Source of the DNA: JACKAQ01 sp020634975 [NCBI: Calditrichia bacterium]
GTDB lineage: Bacteria; Calditrichota; Calditrichia; RBG-13-44-9
Direction of reading: 5' to 3'
DNA: 64,000 nt
Assembly: GCA_020634975.1 (NCBI GenBank)
Contig: JACKAQ010000002.1
Location: 372,001 to 436,000, forward strand
Part shown: one piece after another, positions 20,267 through 29,795 of the stretch
Numbering within the stretch: the stretch's first letter is position 1
Layout of the letters: every line of letters begins with the position of its first letter
Made by a program: the position numbers and the translations under genes
The notes under the pieces: model-generated
The model's input: the letters and a program-made list of their open reading frames with translations, nothing else
Database searches by the model: none
What the model was told of the DNA's origin: nothing

Positions 20267-21250
20267 TCAGAAAAATAATCCGTAAAAAACAGTGCCATCT
20301 TTCGAAAAGCGAACAGTTGGGGCGGGAAGGTGGATGCTGCTGATCAAACTTTTCAGTGCGAATAGCAATGGCGGATCATCCTTTGTTGCAGGAAAATTGA
20401 AATCCAGAGCGAGATACACATCGCGTCGTTTTAGCGTGCTGTTGTGTTGCGGTAAATTTCTGGCGCCGTAACCGATGGCAATATTCAGCCAGTTCGGCCA
20501 AAATTTCCGCCAGTGTTGCGGCAGCAGCGCATCTGCATCTGCGGAAAGCCAAAATCGCTGCCCGTCGTAATCGCCAACCAGATATTCGTACGGTTTGTAT
20601 CTGGAAAATTCCGGTTTGTTCGCCGCTTCATTTTTGAAATACTTCGATTTTCGGTAACTGATTTTAAAATTGAAATGTTGCAATACCGGCATCATATCTT
20701 GCAGCAGCGGATATCCCGCACCCAAAATATTGGCGATATAATCCGGCACGCTGAATCCCCAGTTGTCAAATGTGGCGTCGGTTAGCTCGAATGCTGTGTA
20801 AAGTATCAGGCTGCTCGCGCCGCCATACCACAACGATTTTCGCCGGTCAATTCCGGCGTAACGATAGGTCATCGCCGAAAATCGGGAAACCTGGATATTC
20901 GCAAAAAAGTGCCCGAATTTGTCAATTTCTCGCCAATGGTTGTTGTACCAATCCATTTTGAAATTGAAATCCCGTTTTTTTCCGGACCACCACGGTTCAA
21001 TAAAATAGATATATGTTCCTGTCATTCCGGCGGCATGAAGCGCCAATACCCATTTCAAACGCCCTTTTTTTTCCGGTTTTGCTGTATCGGTCGTTTGTTG
21101 CTTTTCGGAAAGCAAGGGATGGGTTTGCGCCGAAATTGGATGGATGACGGCTGTCATCATCGCAATCACCAACAATAGCCAAAATGTTGTTCCTCGTCGG
21201 GTAATTATCGAAATCATATCATTAATATAATGCAACAAACCAAAACTCAT
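20267..21250 (-). CDS. DUF2279 (YfiM-like) exported/envelope protein
   Basis: 327 residues. A signal-type segment (FWLLLVIAMMTAVIHPISA) is followed by a DUF2279-like region: WREIDKFGHFFANIQVSR, GGASSLILYTAFELTDATFDNWGFSVPDYIANILGAG. The family is of unknown function and is predicted to sit in the envelope. The C-terminal half has repeated beta-like stretches (RRDVYLALDFNFP) and could be a small barrel or a membrane-associated domain. Start: ATG 21250 has a weak GGAAG upstream; ATG 21217 would give a more compact signal peptide. Confidence 0.75.
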   Translation of the reverse strand: MSFGLLHYINDMISIITRRGTTFWLLLVIAMMTAVIHPISAQTHPLLSEKQQTTDTAKPEKKGRLKWVLALHAAGMTGTYIYFIEPWWSGKKRDFNFKMDWYNNHWREIDKFGHFFANIQVSRFSAMTYRYAGIDRRKSLWYGGASSLILYTAFELTDATFDNWGFSVPDYIANILGAGYPLLQDMMPVLQHFNFKISYRKSKYFKNEAANKPEFSRYKPYEYLVGDYDGQRFWLSADADALLPQHWRKFWPNWLNIAIGYGARNLPQHNSTLKRRDVYLALDFNFPATKDDPPLLFALKSLISSIHLPAPTVRFSKDGTVFYGLFF

Positions 21251-21797
21251 TTGTGATTTTCTTCCACCATTAAAATGGGGTGTTCATCAAACTGAAAGTC
21301 TCATGAAATAATGGACCTCTAAATTTCGCATGTTAAAAAATTGCACACAATCAACAGGTTTGGGATGCCTAACAGATTGCTGTGAATTTCTGGGAAAAGC
21401 TGAATTGCTTAAAGTGAAAATTTAGTGAATTTTTAATCACCTAAATCGTTGAAAAACATGCTGTTTTTTGCAATTTTGTGAGAATTGTCAAACCGTGTGC
21501 GCTGTGTCGAATTTTACAGCTACGGCAGTTGTGTAAAAGTTTTACAAAATTTTGTAGTATTTATTGTTGTCAAAGTGCAGCAAGATGTTGTTAATAAACA
21601 ACTTAAATGGCTCGTAAATAGTTGGACTAATATTTGTAATTTATCCAATCGGGTCTATCCATTTTATTCTTTGAAAACTGCTGTATTAACAATGCTAATA
21701 ATAATTTGTTAATCAAATCAAATATCAATTCAATTTTTTGAATTATCATTAATTAAAACAATGAATTGCGAAAATTCTTAAATGGAGGAATTATTCG
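21251..21797. other. AT-rich intergenic region upstream of the 70-residue protein
   Basis: About 550 bases with divergent genes on both sides. A 75-codon frame at 21485-21712 has no ribosome site and reads as non-protein-like. The region should carry promoters in both directions. The ribosome site of the downstream gene (GGAGG) is at its end. No repeat or RNA gene recognised. Confidence 0.4.
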
Positions 21798-22010
21798 ATG
21801 AAGCCCTTAAGTAAGGTTCGTCAAGAGTATGAAGAAGTGTATGAGCGCATCGTAAATGTGATTTCCGAAATGGGTGGAGATTCCAATATAAAAGAGCATC
21901 GTCGTAAACAATCCAGATTGTATCGCAGGCTGAAAGAGTTACAGCGTCGCGAGCATCAACTGGATGCGCTGGAAACGCGGTTGTCGAGCAGCCAGCACAT
22001 GTTCCACTAA
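21798..22010 (+). CDS. Small highly charged helical protein, unrecognised
   Basis: 70 residues, with a good ribosome site (AATGGAGGAATT, 8 bases before ATG). Almost the whole chain is predicted helical and charged (YEEVYERIVNVISEM, RRKQSRLYRRLKELQRREHQL), with heptad-like spacing of Leu/Ile, so a coiled coil or dimer is likely. No family recognised. It has its own upstream region and a hairpin after its stop, so it looks like a genuine monocistronic gene; a nucleoid- or RNA-binding role would fit the charge but is a guess. Confidence 0.7.
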   Translation: MKPLSKVRQEYEEVYERIVNVISEMGGDSNIKEHRRKQSRLYRRLKELQRREHQLDALETRLSSSQHMFH

Positions 22011-22046
22011 TCGAAATGAATAAAATCTCATATCAACGCAGGTATT

Positions 22047-22073
22047 GCGGGACTATTTTATGGATAGCCCCGC
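22047..22073 (+). terminator. Hairpin between the small-protein gene and argF (convergent)
   Basis: A 10-bp stem GCGGGACTAT / ATAGCCCCGC with one A-C mismatch and a 7-base loop. A T5 run follows on the plus strand at about 22081-22085. Placed between convergent genes, so it may work in both directions. Confidence 0.55.
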
Positions 22074-22097
22074 AGTGCCATTTTTGTTGAATTCCGA

Positions 22098-23015
22098 TTA
22101 GGCTTTGCCGGCCAATTTTACCATAATAGCTTTTTGCACATGCATACGATTTTCGGCTTCGTCGAAAACGATGGATTGTTTGCTTTCCAGCACTTCGTCG
22201 GTAATTTCTTCGCCGCGATGTGCCGGCAGGCAGTGCATCACCAACGCATCTTTTTTGGCGTGCTGCATTAATTTGCTGTTTAGCTGATACGGCATGAAAA
22301 TTTTTTTCCGTGCTTCGGCTTCTGCTTCCTGTCCCATACTTGCCCACACATCCGTATATACTACATCTGCGTTAGTTACAGCTTCAACAGGATCGTTGAT
22401 TACTTCGATTTTGCTAATGCCCGCAGCGTTGGCATTCGCCAGTGTTTTGGCATCCGGCTCGTAATTGCTCGGGCTGCAAATAACCATGTGCAGTGGTACG
22501 CGCGATGCAAAATTGATCCACGAATTGGCAACATTGTTGCCATCGCCGACATAAACGATTTTCATCCCGTCCAGTTTGCCGCGATGTTCCATAATAGTAA
22601 ATGTATCCGCCATAATCTGGCATGGGTGATTGTAATCGGTCAAGCCGTTTACAACCGGAACACTGGAATATTTGGCAAGTTCTTCGATATCCGAATGAGC
22701 AAACAGCCGCGCCATAATCATATCATTGTATCGTGAAATAACCCGGGCAACGTCTTTCACGGCTTCGCGGGTGCCGATGCCGATATCCTGCGGTGCGAGA
22801 TAAATCGCCATTCCGCCGAGTTGGAACATCCCCGTTTCGAAAGACACGCGGGTCCGGGTGCTCGGTTTGGCAAAAATCATCGCCAGCGAATAACCGTCCA
22901 ATAATTTGTGCGGTTCGCGGCGTTTGGTTTTGGCTTTTAAATCTTTGGTGATCTCAAAAATGTTGTCAATTTCACTCCGGTTGAGCTCGGTGATGGAGAG
23001 AAAATGGTTGTTCAT
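22098..23015 (-). CDS. argF: ArgF, ornithine carbamoyltransferase
   Basis: Makes citrulline from ornithine and carbamoyl phosphate in arginine synthesis. 305 residues with carbamoyl-phosphate site STRTR (in KPSTRTRVSFE), HPCQ (NHPCQIMAD), the ornithine SMG loop (DVWASMGQE) and HCLPAHRGEEI. The SMG loop and HCLPAHRG favour a true ornithine enzyme over the acetyl- or succinyl-ornithine variants of some Bacteroidetes. ATG is preceded by GGAG. No arginine operon is adjacent; argB is at 60 kb. Confidence 0.95.
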   Translation of the reverse strand: MNNHFLSITELNRSEIDNIFEITKDLKAKTKRREPHKLLDGYSLAMIFAKPSTRTRVSFETGMFQLGGMAIYLAPQDIGIGTREAVKDVARVISRYNDMIMARLFAHSDIEELAKYSSVPVVNGLTDYNHPCQIMADTFTIMEHRGKLDGMKIVYVGDGNNVANSWINFASRVPLHMVICSPSNYEPDAKTLANANAAGISKIEVINDPVEAVTNADVVYTDVWASMGQEAEAEARKKIFMPYQLNSKLMQHAKKDALVMHCLPAHRGEEITDEVLESKQSIVFDEAENRMHVQKAIMVKLAGKA

Positions 23016-23082
23016 GGACGCTCCTTTGGGATAGAATTTATTTGAATTTTTTTTTCAGCGTAGCCGGGATAGCTATTTCCCG

Positions 23083-24450
23083 CTACAAAATATATTTTCG
23101 TAAGTCCTCATCTTCCAAAATGTTATGCAATTTTTCTTTCACGAATTCACCGGTGATGCTGATCGATTTATTTTCCACCTGCGGCGCATCGAATAGCAAA
23201 TCTTCCAGCAATGTGGAGAGAATCGTGTGCAGCCGGCGCGCACCGATATTTTCTGCACGACTGTTCACGAAACTGGCGGTTTTGGCGATTTCGCGAATTG
23301 CGCTGTCGTCGAATTCGAGAGTGACGCCTTCGGTTTTCATCAACTCGCGGTATTGTTTGGTGAGCGCGTTTTCCGGTTCGGTCAGGATGCGCACAAAATC
23401 GTTCTCCGAAAGGCTTTTCAGCGATACGCGAATGGGGAAACGCCCTTGCAATTCGGGAATCAGGTCCGACGGTTTGGACACATGAAAAGCGCCGGAAGCG
23501 ATGAACAGCACGTGGTCAGTTTTCACCATGCCGTATTTTGTGGCGACGGTTGTGCCTTCGACCACCGGCAGCAGATCGCGCTGCACGCCTTCGCGGGAAA
23601 CATCGGGACCGGATTTGGCGCTGGAACCGGCAATTTTATCAATTTCATCGAGAAAAACGATGCCCGAGTTTTGCACCCGGCGAATGGCTTCCTGCACCAC
23701 TTCATCCATGTCGATCAGCTTTTGCGCTTCTTGCTGTTCGAGAATGGCAATGGCTTCTGTGATGTTCACTTTGCGTTTTTTCGATTTTTTGGGCATCATA
23801 TTGCCCAGAATTTCCTGAAAATTGATGCCCATTTCTTCCATTCCGCCGGGCGAAAAAATTTGCATGGTTGGCTGGCTATCTGATGGCGTTTCAATTTCTA
23901 CCGTTCTTTCGTCGAGCTGGCCGTTCAACAATTTCTGGCGAAATTTTTCGCGATTACGCAGATATTTGTTTTCGGGACTGCCTTCTTCATCTGCCAGCGA
24001 AATGCCGGATTTTGGCAGCGGGGGAGGGGGAAGCAAAATATCCAGCACGCGCTCGATAGCCATTTCCCGCGCTTTTTCTTTCACCGATTCTTTTTTTTGT
24101 TCGCGAACCATGTTGACGGAGATATCCACCAAATCGCGCACAATGCTTTCCACATCGCGCCCGACGTAGCCGACTTCGGTAAACTTGCTCGCCTCCACTT
24201 TGATGAACGGTGCGTTGGCCAATTTCGCCAATCGCCGGGAAATTTCGGTTTTACCGCAACCGGTCGGACCGATCAAAATAATGTTGTTCGGCATAATTTC
24301 ATCGCGCAGCGCGCTATCGACCTGCTGCCGCCGCCAGCGATTTCGCAGTGCAATCGCAACGGAGCGTTTCGCCTCGTTTTGTCCGATGATGTATTTGTCT
24401 AATTCTTCAACAATTTGCCGGGGTGTGTATTCCCGAATATGATCACTCAT
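23083..24450 (-). CDS. hslU: HslU, ATPase of the HslUV protease
   Basis: AAA+ unfoldase feeding substrates to HslV. 455 residues: start [24 protein letters not shown], Walker [16 protein letters not shown], Walker [12 protein letters not shown], pore loop [15 protein letters not shown] and the C-terminal tail (DLRKYIL) that docks into HslV. The frame is open further upstream to 24681, but that stretch is not HslU-like; the ATG at 24450 has GGAG before it and the conserved N-terminus after it. It follows hslV after 188 bases. Confidence 0.97.
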   Translation of the reverse strand: MSDHIREYTPRQIVEELDKYIIGQNEAKRSVAIALRNRWRRQQVDSALRDEIMPNNIILIGPTGCGKTEISRRLAKLANAPFIKVEASKFTEVGYVGRDVESIVRDLVDISVNMVREQKKESVKEKAREMAIERVLDILLPPPPLPKSGISLADEEGSPENKYLRNREKFRQKLLNGQLDERTVEIETPSDSQPTMQIFSPGGMEEMGINFQEILGNMMPKKSKKRKVNITEAIAILEQQEAQKLIDMDEVVQEAIRRVQNSGIVFLDEIDKIAGSSAKSGPDVSREGVQRDLLPVVEGTTVATKYGMVKTDHVLFIASGAFHVSKPSDLIPELQGRFPIRVSLKSLSENDFVRILTEPENALTKQYRELMKTEGVTLEFDDSAIREIAKTASFVNSRAENIGARRLHTILSTLLEDLLFDAPQVENKSISITGEFVKEKLHNILEDEDLRKYIL

Positions 24451-24497
24451 TGTCACTCCTTTTTTTCCACATATACAGACGTCTTGTCTTTTTTGCC

Positions 24498-24632
24498 ACA
24501 GAAGCGCATAGGGCTCAGAGAAAAATTTAAAAATGTTTAAATCCGTTTGATCCCGAATGCCGGAAAAAGTCAATCTGAGAAGATATAAAAAAATCTCAGT
24601 GGAACCCTGTATCTCTGTGGCTGTTGTTATCC
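24498..24632. repeat. Imperfect inverted repeat between hslV and hslU
   Basis: The ends of this intergenic stretch mirror each other: CCACAGAAGCGCATAGGG at about 24499-24516 and CCCTGTATCTCTGTGG at about 24606-24621 pair imperfectly. The CTCTGTGG-type ends recall degenerate small intergenic repeats of environmental genomes; this is inference, as no second copy was found in the window. Confidence 0.35.
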
Positions 24633-24638
24633 TATTGT

Positions 24639-25178
24639 TTACAATGATTTTACGGTAATGTGATGATTGGTGTAAATGCAAATATCCGCCGCGATATTCA
24701 GACCTTTTTCCACGATTTCTGTTGCCGATAAATCCGAATTGAACTTTAGCGCGCGAGCTGCCGCCATCGCGAACGGACCACCGGAGCCGATGGCTAAAAT
24801 CTGGTCGTCGGGTTCCAGCACATCGCCGTTACCGGAAATGATCAGCGCGTTTTCGTTGTTTGCTACCGCCAGCATTGCTTCCAGCTTTCGCAAATAGCGA
24901 TCGGTGCGCCAGTCTTTTGCCAGATCAACCGCAGCTTTTGTTAAATTACCGTTGAAATTTTCCAGCTTTTCTTCGAATCGCTCAAACAATGTGAATGCAT
25001 CTGCCGCAGCGCCGGCAAATCCGGCCAACACCTGATCGCGATACAGCGTGCGAACCTTGTTGCCCTGATGTTTCATTACAGTGTTACCGAAGGTCACCTG
25101 TCCGTCGCCGCCGAGTGCCACTTTGCCGTCTTTGATCACGCCCAAAATGGTTGTGGCGTGGAATGTATAATCCTGCAT
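24639..25178 (-). CDS. hslV: HslV, peptidase subunit of HslUV
   Basis: Threonine peptidase. About 179 residues from ATG 25178, which has GGAG 8 bases upstream (a TTG at 25184 is too close to it). The catalytic Thr is the first Thr of [12 protein letters not shown], so a short propeptide is removed. [10 protein letters not shown] and [21 protein letters not shown] are family landmarks. It precedes hslU in the same direction, the usual order. Confidence 0.96.
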   Translation of the reverse strand: MQDYTFHATTILGVIKDGKVALGGDGQVTFGNTVMKHQGNKVRTLYRDQVLAGFAGAAADAFTLFERFEEKLENFNGNLTKAAVDLAKDWRTDRYLRKLEAMLAVANNENALIISGNGDVLEPDDQILAIGSGGPFAMAAARALKFNSDLSATEIVEKGLNIAADICIYTNHHITVKSL

Positions 25179-25328
25179 TCGCAAAACTCCTTTTTGGGCA
25201 AAATCTAATCAGATAAACGGGGAATCACAAATGAAAGTGTAAAAGGAGAGTGGGGAAGTAAAAAGGTAAAAGTAAAAAGGGTAAAAGGAAATAAAGTTAA
25301 TGCGCATCATCGAGGTGGTTTGAAAAAA

Positions 25329-25350
25329 AAATCGCCCCGAAGGGCGATTT
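25329..25350 (-). terminator. Intrinsic terminator of rpoN
   Basis: Perfect 9-bp stem AAATCGCCC / GGGCGATTT with a 4-base loop, followed on the minus strand by a T run. It lies 17 bases after the rpoN stop. Confidence 0.88.
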
Positions 25351-25366
25351 TATATTCGAATGATTG

Positions 25367-26851
25367 TCAAATTTGACGGCGCAGGCGGGCAACCGGAATA
25401 TCCAGTTGTTCGCGGTATTTTGCGACTGTCCGGCGGGCGATGGGGATGCCCTCTTCGTTGAGCATCGAGGCCAGTTTGTCATCGCTGAGCGGCTTTTTTG
25501 GATTCTCGCCATTGATGATCGTTTTTAGCCGTTCCTTTATTTTCAGCGTGCTGACATCTTCGCCGTCTTCGTTTTCCATGCCTTCGTTGAAGAAATATTT
25601 CAGCTCGAAAACGCCGTAGTCCGTCTCTACATATTTGCCTTTGCACACCCGGCTGACGGTGGAAATGTCCATTTCAATTTCTTCGGCTATGTCCTTCATA
25701 ATCATAGGTTTAATGAAATCCGGACCTTTGGCGAAAAAGTCATATTGTTTTTTGACGATAGCTTCCATCGTTCGCTGCATGGTCATTTGACGCTGTTTAA
25801 TGGCTTTTATGAACCATTTTGCGCTGTCGATTTTTTCCTTAAGGAATTTTCGAACATCGCGATCCAGCTTTTTGGGGTGCCGGATCATTTTTTTGTATTG
25901 ATTGCTGATCCGCAAACCGGGAATCTTGTATTCGTTTAGCGAAATGACCAGTTCGTCATCCACCATTTCCACAAAAAAATCGGGCACGATGTAGTTCTGT
26001 TTTGCATCCAGATAGCCTTCACCCGGTTTCGGGTTCAACTTGCTGATTTCCTCGAGAGCAAATTTGATATCGTCCAGCGCAATGCCCAGCATGTCGGCAA
26101 CTTTTTCAAACCGGCGATTGATAAAATCATCGTACGCTTCCCGCAAAACGCGCAGCGGAATATCGAATTTGCCATCTCTATTGCGCATTTCCATCTGAAC
26201 AATCAGGCATTCTTGCAAATTTCGCGATCCGATGCCGATCGGGTCAAACCGGTGGATAAATTTGAGAACGCGCTCAACTTTGGCAGGAGTGGATTCAAAA
26301 ATTTGTGCGACAACATCGAGCGTCACCTCTTCGTCCAGATAACCATCATCGCGAATATTGTAAATCAAATATTCACCAATCCGGAATTCCTGTTCGGATA
26401 ACTTGAGCATCTGCAGTTGATCCAGCAAATGTTCGGACATCGATTGAAGATACGGTTCCGGCATGTCGCGATCTTCTTCATCGCGATCAACCGGCATTTT
26501 CGGGTCGGGAATATCCTCGTCATCATTGGGCAGCAAATCTTCGAGATCGAAGTCATCCTTCACTTCATCATTGAGCTTGTCTTCTTCGCTTTTGTTGTTT
26601 TCTTCAATTGCGTCGAATTCTTCCTTTATTTCATCAATTTCTTCCTGATTTTCATCGACCTCATCATCTTCGTTTTCCTGAACATCTTCCCATTCCTCAG
26701 CTTCTTCCAAAACGGGATTGATTTCGAGTTCATTTTTTATGCGTTGCTCCAGCATCAGCATGGGCAACTGTAATAACGTGGAAACCAGAATCTGCTGTGG
26801 TTTCAACGTTTGTTGTAAGCTTTGAAATTGTCCTAAACCGAGCCTCGCCAT
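25367..26851 (-). CDS. rpoN: RpoN, RNA polymerase sigma-54 factor
   Basis: Sigma factor for enhancer-dependent promoters. 494 residues from ATG 26851, which follows AAGGAG by 10 bases (the frame opens at 26884). Region I is Gln/Leu-rich (QFQSLQQTLKPQQILVSTLL), followed by a long acidic region (about 60-130), the core-binding domain and the C-terminal RpoN box ARRTVAKYRE. The acidic stretch is unusually rich in Glu/Asp. Monocistronic, with its own terminator. No bacterial enhancer-binding protein is in the window. Confidence 0.96.
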   Translation of the reverse strand: MARLGLGQFQSLQQTLKPQQILVSTLLQLPMLMLEQRIKNELEINPVLEEAEEWEDVQENEDDEVDENQEEIDEIKEEFDAIEENNKSEEDKLNDEVKDDFDLEDLLPNDDEDIPDPKMPVDRDEEDRDMPEPYLQSMSEHLLDQLQMLKLSEQEFRIGEYLIYNIRDDGYLDEEVTLDVVAQIFESTPAKVERVLKFIHRFDPIGIGSRNLQECLIVQMEMRNRDGKFDIPLRVLREAYDDFINRRFEKVADMLGIALDDIKFALEEISKLNPKPGEGYLDAKQNYIVPDFFVEMVDDELVISLNEYKIPGLRISNQYKKMIRHPKKLDRDVRKFLKEKIDSAKWFIKAIKQRQMTMQRTMEAIVKKQYDFFAKGPDFIKPMIMKDIAEEIEMDISTVSRVCKGKYVETDYGVFELKYFFNEGMENEDGEDVSTLKIKERLKTIINGENPKKPLSDDKLASMLNEEGIPIARRTVAKYREQLDIPVARLRRQI

Positions 26852-27222
26852 GCGTAGGTTACTCCTTTTCCGTAGTTTTGGCATAGTTTATGTATATTAA
26901 AATACACAACCCTGCCAAACGTGTCAAGCGGAAATTGTAATTAATTGAAAAAAAATAACTTAGGTGGTATTTTTGGGCAGAATATTGCTCGGATTGAACA
27001 AAAGATAATTAATTAAAACCTAAAATGGAAGAAAGAATTTCAAAAAAATGATTTATTTTCATTTGGCTTAAAATCAATAAAAAACATTCATTTGGCTAAT
27101 AATTTGGGTGAACGGAAAATCGAAATAAATTTGAGTAAATTGCAGTAGTGGCGGTCAAGTTCGCATTTCGATAGTCGATTACTGATCTCAATAAACGTTT
27201 AAAACAGGGAAGTTTGAACGCA
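26852..27222. other. AT-rich region between divergent rpoN and vanZ-like genes
   Basis: About 370 bases without a gene. It holds the ribosome site of rpoN (AAGGAG) and must hold divergent promoters. No repeat or RNA gene seen. Confidence 0.4.
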
Positions 27223-28452
27223 ATGCAAGAAAAAAATGCCTCGCAAGTGCTCAATAATTTGTTGTTTTGGTATATGTCCGCCATAACTTTGCTGCTGACA
27301 TTAATCCCGTTTCGATTTGTAATTCCCGATGAACATATAAAAGTGGCGCTTTGGAGCAATTTGCAGGATGCGTTAATGAACATCGCGTTATTTATACCGT
27401 TGGGGTTTTTGTTCCAGTTAACCCGCCGCGAAAAACGCAACGATTGGGCATTTGGCGCTCTCGTATTTGGTTTGCTGTTTAGCAGTGGTATCGAAATTAC
27501 TCAATTGTTTATTGAGAAACGCTGCACAACATTTCTGGATGTGCTGACCAACGGCGCTGGCGCGTGGCTTGGTGCGTTGGGATACGCGATTGTTCGTCGC
27601 TTTTTTGCCGGACGGCAAGCTGCAAATTACCGCATTTTGGCAATCGATTTGCCGTTAATGAACATCATCTACCTGATGATCCCGCTGATGTGGATAAACA
27701 GCATGGCGATCGGACGACAGCAGCAACGGCTCTGGCTGATTTTTCTGCTGGGCATTAGCGGGGCTATCATTTTGGGGGAAATTTATCGCCGGGAAATCCG
27801 CAAACGCGAGCCGTTGCTGATGCTGGCGTTTGCATGCACCGCGATGCTATGGTTCGCTATCGGCAGCATGTTTTCGGTTGCGGAACGAACCCGGGAAGTT
27901 TTGCTGATGACCACATTTGTCGGTTGCATTACGTTGGTTACAGCGATGCGCCAGCCGTTGCGGCAATCGGCAAATTTCAGATACGAGATCGCAACGCTAC
28001 GGCTGATTCTCATCTTTTTTGTGCCTTATTTATTGCTGGTTTTTTTCTCGCCGCTGGCGATGCCGGAGGCAAAATGGGATTTTGTCTTTGGCATTTCCGG
28101 TATTCCCAACAAACCGCCGAACGTTTCGATTTTCAGGCTGCTGGAATATCTGGCAGGGTTTTCGCTGCTGGGATACATGCTATCGCAAATTGTGGCGCGA
28201 TATGAAACATCGCTGTTTTGGAAAAAATTCAATCTCGCGGTGCTGATTTTCTGGATTCCCGGTATTCTGGAAATCGTGCGCGGGTTTCATCCGCAATACG
28301 AAACGAGCGCACTCGGTTATGCTTTTGCGATCGCTGCAGGCTTTGCCGGATCGCTGATTTATCGGCTCCAATTGGGCTCCATTCGCAGAATTTTGATTCA
28401 TCGTTCCCAAAATTTGTCAGAAAGTCCAACGCCGGAACAATCGATACCTTAA
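27223..28452 (+). CDS. VanZ-like family integral membrane protein
   Basis: About 409 residues, many hydrophobic segments. Residues about 20-130 match the VanZ-like family (LTLIPFRFVIPDEH, DALMNIALFIPLGFLFQLTRR, SSGIEITQLFIEKRCTTFLDVLTNGAGAWLGALGYA). The remainder has further membrane segments and a short basic tail. Function unknown: VanZ-type proteins are linked to teicoplanin resistance in enterococci, but most relatives are general membrane proteins. Start: ATG 27223 or TTG 27214; the AGGGA at 27206-27210 does not decide between them. Confidence 0.82.
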   Translation: MQEKNASQVLNNLLFWYMSAITLLLTLIPFRFVIPDEHIKVALWSNLQDALMNIALFIPLGFLFQLTRREKRNDWAFGALVFGLLFSSGIEITQLFIEKRCTTFLDVLTNGAGAWLGALGYAIVRRFFAGRQAANYRILAIDLPLMNIIYLMIPLMWINSMAIGRQQQRLWLIFLLGISGAIILGEIYRREIRKREPLLMLAFACTAMLWFAIGSMFSVAERTREVLLMTTFVGCITLVTAMRQPLRQSANFRYEIATLRLILIFFVPYLLLVFFSPLAMPEAKWDFVFGISGIPNKPPNVSIFRLLEYLAGFSLLGYMLSQIVARYETSLFWKKFNLAVLIFWIPGILEIVRGFHPQYETSALGYAFAIAAGFAGSLIYRLQLGSIRRILIHRSQNLSESPTPEQSIP

Positions 28453-28614
28453 AGTGATTGAATTTCCGATAACTCCAATATTTCCACCAATACGTATTGA
28501 ATAATAATCCAAATAAAGCAAAAACGTACTCTACGTGAATTTATGAAGAAAGTGATCCATAATTTTACGAATCATTTTCGATCTACCATTTCTTAAACAA
28601 ATCTTTTTAAATGA

Positions 28615-28645
28615 TTGAACTATTTGCGCTGTGTGGTTAATTTTG
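28615..28645 (+). promoter_or_regulatory. Candidate promoter of mdh
   Basis: TTGAAC at 28615-28620, 17 bases, then TAATTT at 28638-28643; the latter also reads TAATTTTG, matching the TAnnTTTG element of Bacteroidetes-type promoters. It lies about 45 bases before the mdh start. Confidence 0.35.
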
Positions 28646-28687
28646 AACCACAAAATCATCATCGAACTTTTAAAAGGAGCGTTGGTT

Positions 28688-29611
28688 ATGAAAATTACGG
28701 TAGTTGGCGCTGGAAATGTGGGGGCGACCACAGCTCAGCGAATTGCAGATCAGGAATTAGCAAATGAATGCGTATTGGTAGATATTGTGGAAGGTATTCC
28801 GCAGGGAAAAGCTTTGGACATGTGGGAATCGATGCCATGCCTGGGCAGTGATTGCCGGATAATCGGGGCAAATGGTTACGAAGAAACCAAAGATTCTGAC
28901 ATCGTTGTAATCACCGCCGGACTCGCCCGCAAGCCGGGAATGAGCCGTGATGATTTGCTCACCAAAAACGTACAAATCGTAAAAAGCGTAACTGAACAGG
29001 TTGCCAAATTCTCTCCGAATTCAATTATTATCGTTGTATCAAATCCGTTGGATGCGATGGTTTATACCGCTTACAAAGTTTCCGGTTTTCCGCATCACCG
29101 CGTATTCGGGATGGCTGGCGTGCTGGATACGGCGCGGTATCGTTCATTCGTTGCGCTGGAACTGGATGTTTCGGTGAAAGATATTCAGGCATTGGTACTC
29201 GGCGGACACGGCGATACGATGGTTCCGCTGCCGCGCTACACAATGGTTGGCGGCATACCGCTGCCGGAATTGATTTCGCAGGAGCGCATTGATGCGATTG
29301 TTGACCGCACCCGTAAAGGCGGCGGCGAAATCGTCGGGCTGTTGAAAACCGGCAGCGCATATTACGCGACTTCCGCAGCTGTGTTGGAAATGGTTGAATC
29401 AATTGTAAAAGATAAAAAACGGATTTTGCCCTGTGCCGCATATCTGCAAGGCGAATATGGCTACAAAGATATGTATATGGGCGTGCCGATCAAAATTGGC
29501 AAAAACGGCGTTGAAAAAGTGTTCGAACTGGCATTGAACGACACCGAAAAAGCTATGCTGGAAAATTCCGCCGAAGCCGTTCGCGGATTGATGGCAGACA
29601 TTAAGTTGTAA
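28688..29611 (+). CDS. mdh: Mdh, malate dehydrogenase (LDH-like type)
   Basis: NAD-dependent interconversion of malate and oxaloacetate in the TCA cycle. 307 residues, start ATG 28688 with AAAGGAGC upstream (a longer frame from 28631 is not protein-like). NAD fold [18 protein letters not shown] with acidic discriminator (LVDIVEG), active-site loop [18 protein letters not shown] and catalytic His in [14 protein letters not shown]. The Arg-containing substrate loop (ARKPGMSR) fits malate rather than lactate. A strong terminator follows. Confidence 0.96.
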   Translation: MKITVVGAGNVGATTAQRIADQELANECVLVDIVEGIPQGKALDMWESMPCLGSDCRIIGANGYEETKDSDIVVITAGLARKPGMSRDDLLTKNVQIVKSVTEQVAKFSPNSIIIVVSNPLDAMVYTAYKVSGFPHHRVFGMAGVLDTARYRSFVALELDVSVKDIQALVLGGHGDTMVPLPRYTMVGGIPLPELISQERIDAIVDRTRKGGGEIVGLLKTGSAYYATSAAVLEMVESIVKDKKRILPCAAYLQGEYGYKDMYMGVPIKIGKNGVEKVFELALNDTEKAMLENSAEAVRGLMADIKL

Positions 29612-29639
29612 TATTTTCAACCATTTATTTTCTTTTAAG

Positions 29640-29665
29640 GCGCTCCAAATTGGAGCGCTTTTTTT
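29640..29665 (+). terminator. Intrinsic terminator of mdh
   Basis: Stem GCGCTCCA / TGGAGCGC with a 3-base loop and a seven-T run, about 30 bases after the mdh stop. Confidence 0.9.
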
Positions 29666-29795
29666 ATCTAGCATTCCCACCTCACAGTGTTTTTTTCTTA
29701 TTGCCAAATCAGCCCCGAATCACTATTTTTCCCAAAGATTAACAATTTTATTTAAAATAAATTTGTACCTGAAACCCATTTCTCACGGAGGACCA

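Noticed and set aside
21485-21712. 75-codon plus-strand frame upstream of the small helical protein
   Set aside because: No ribosome site, non-protein-like composition (many Val/Asn/Cys in an AT-rich stretch), no recognisable features.
24451-24681. 77-residue upstream extension of the HslU frame
   Set aside because: It overlaps the end of hslV and the repeat-like spacer, is not HslU-like, and the ATG at 24450 has a ribosome site followed by the conserved N-terminus.
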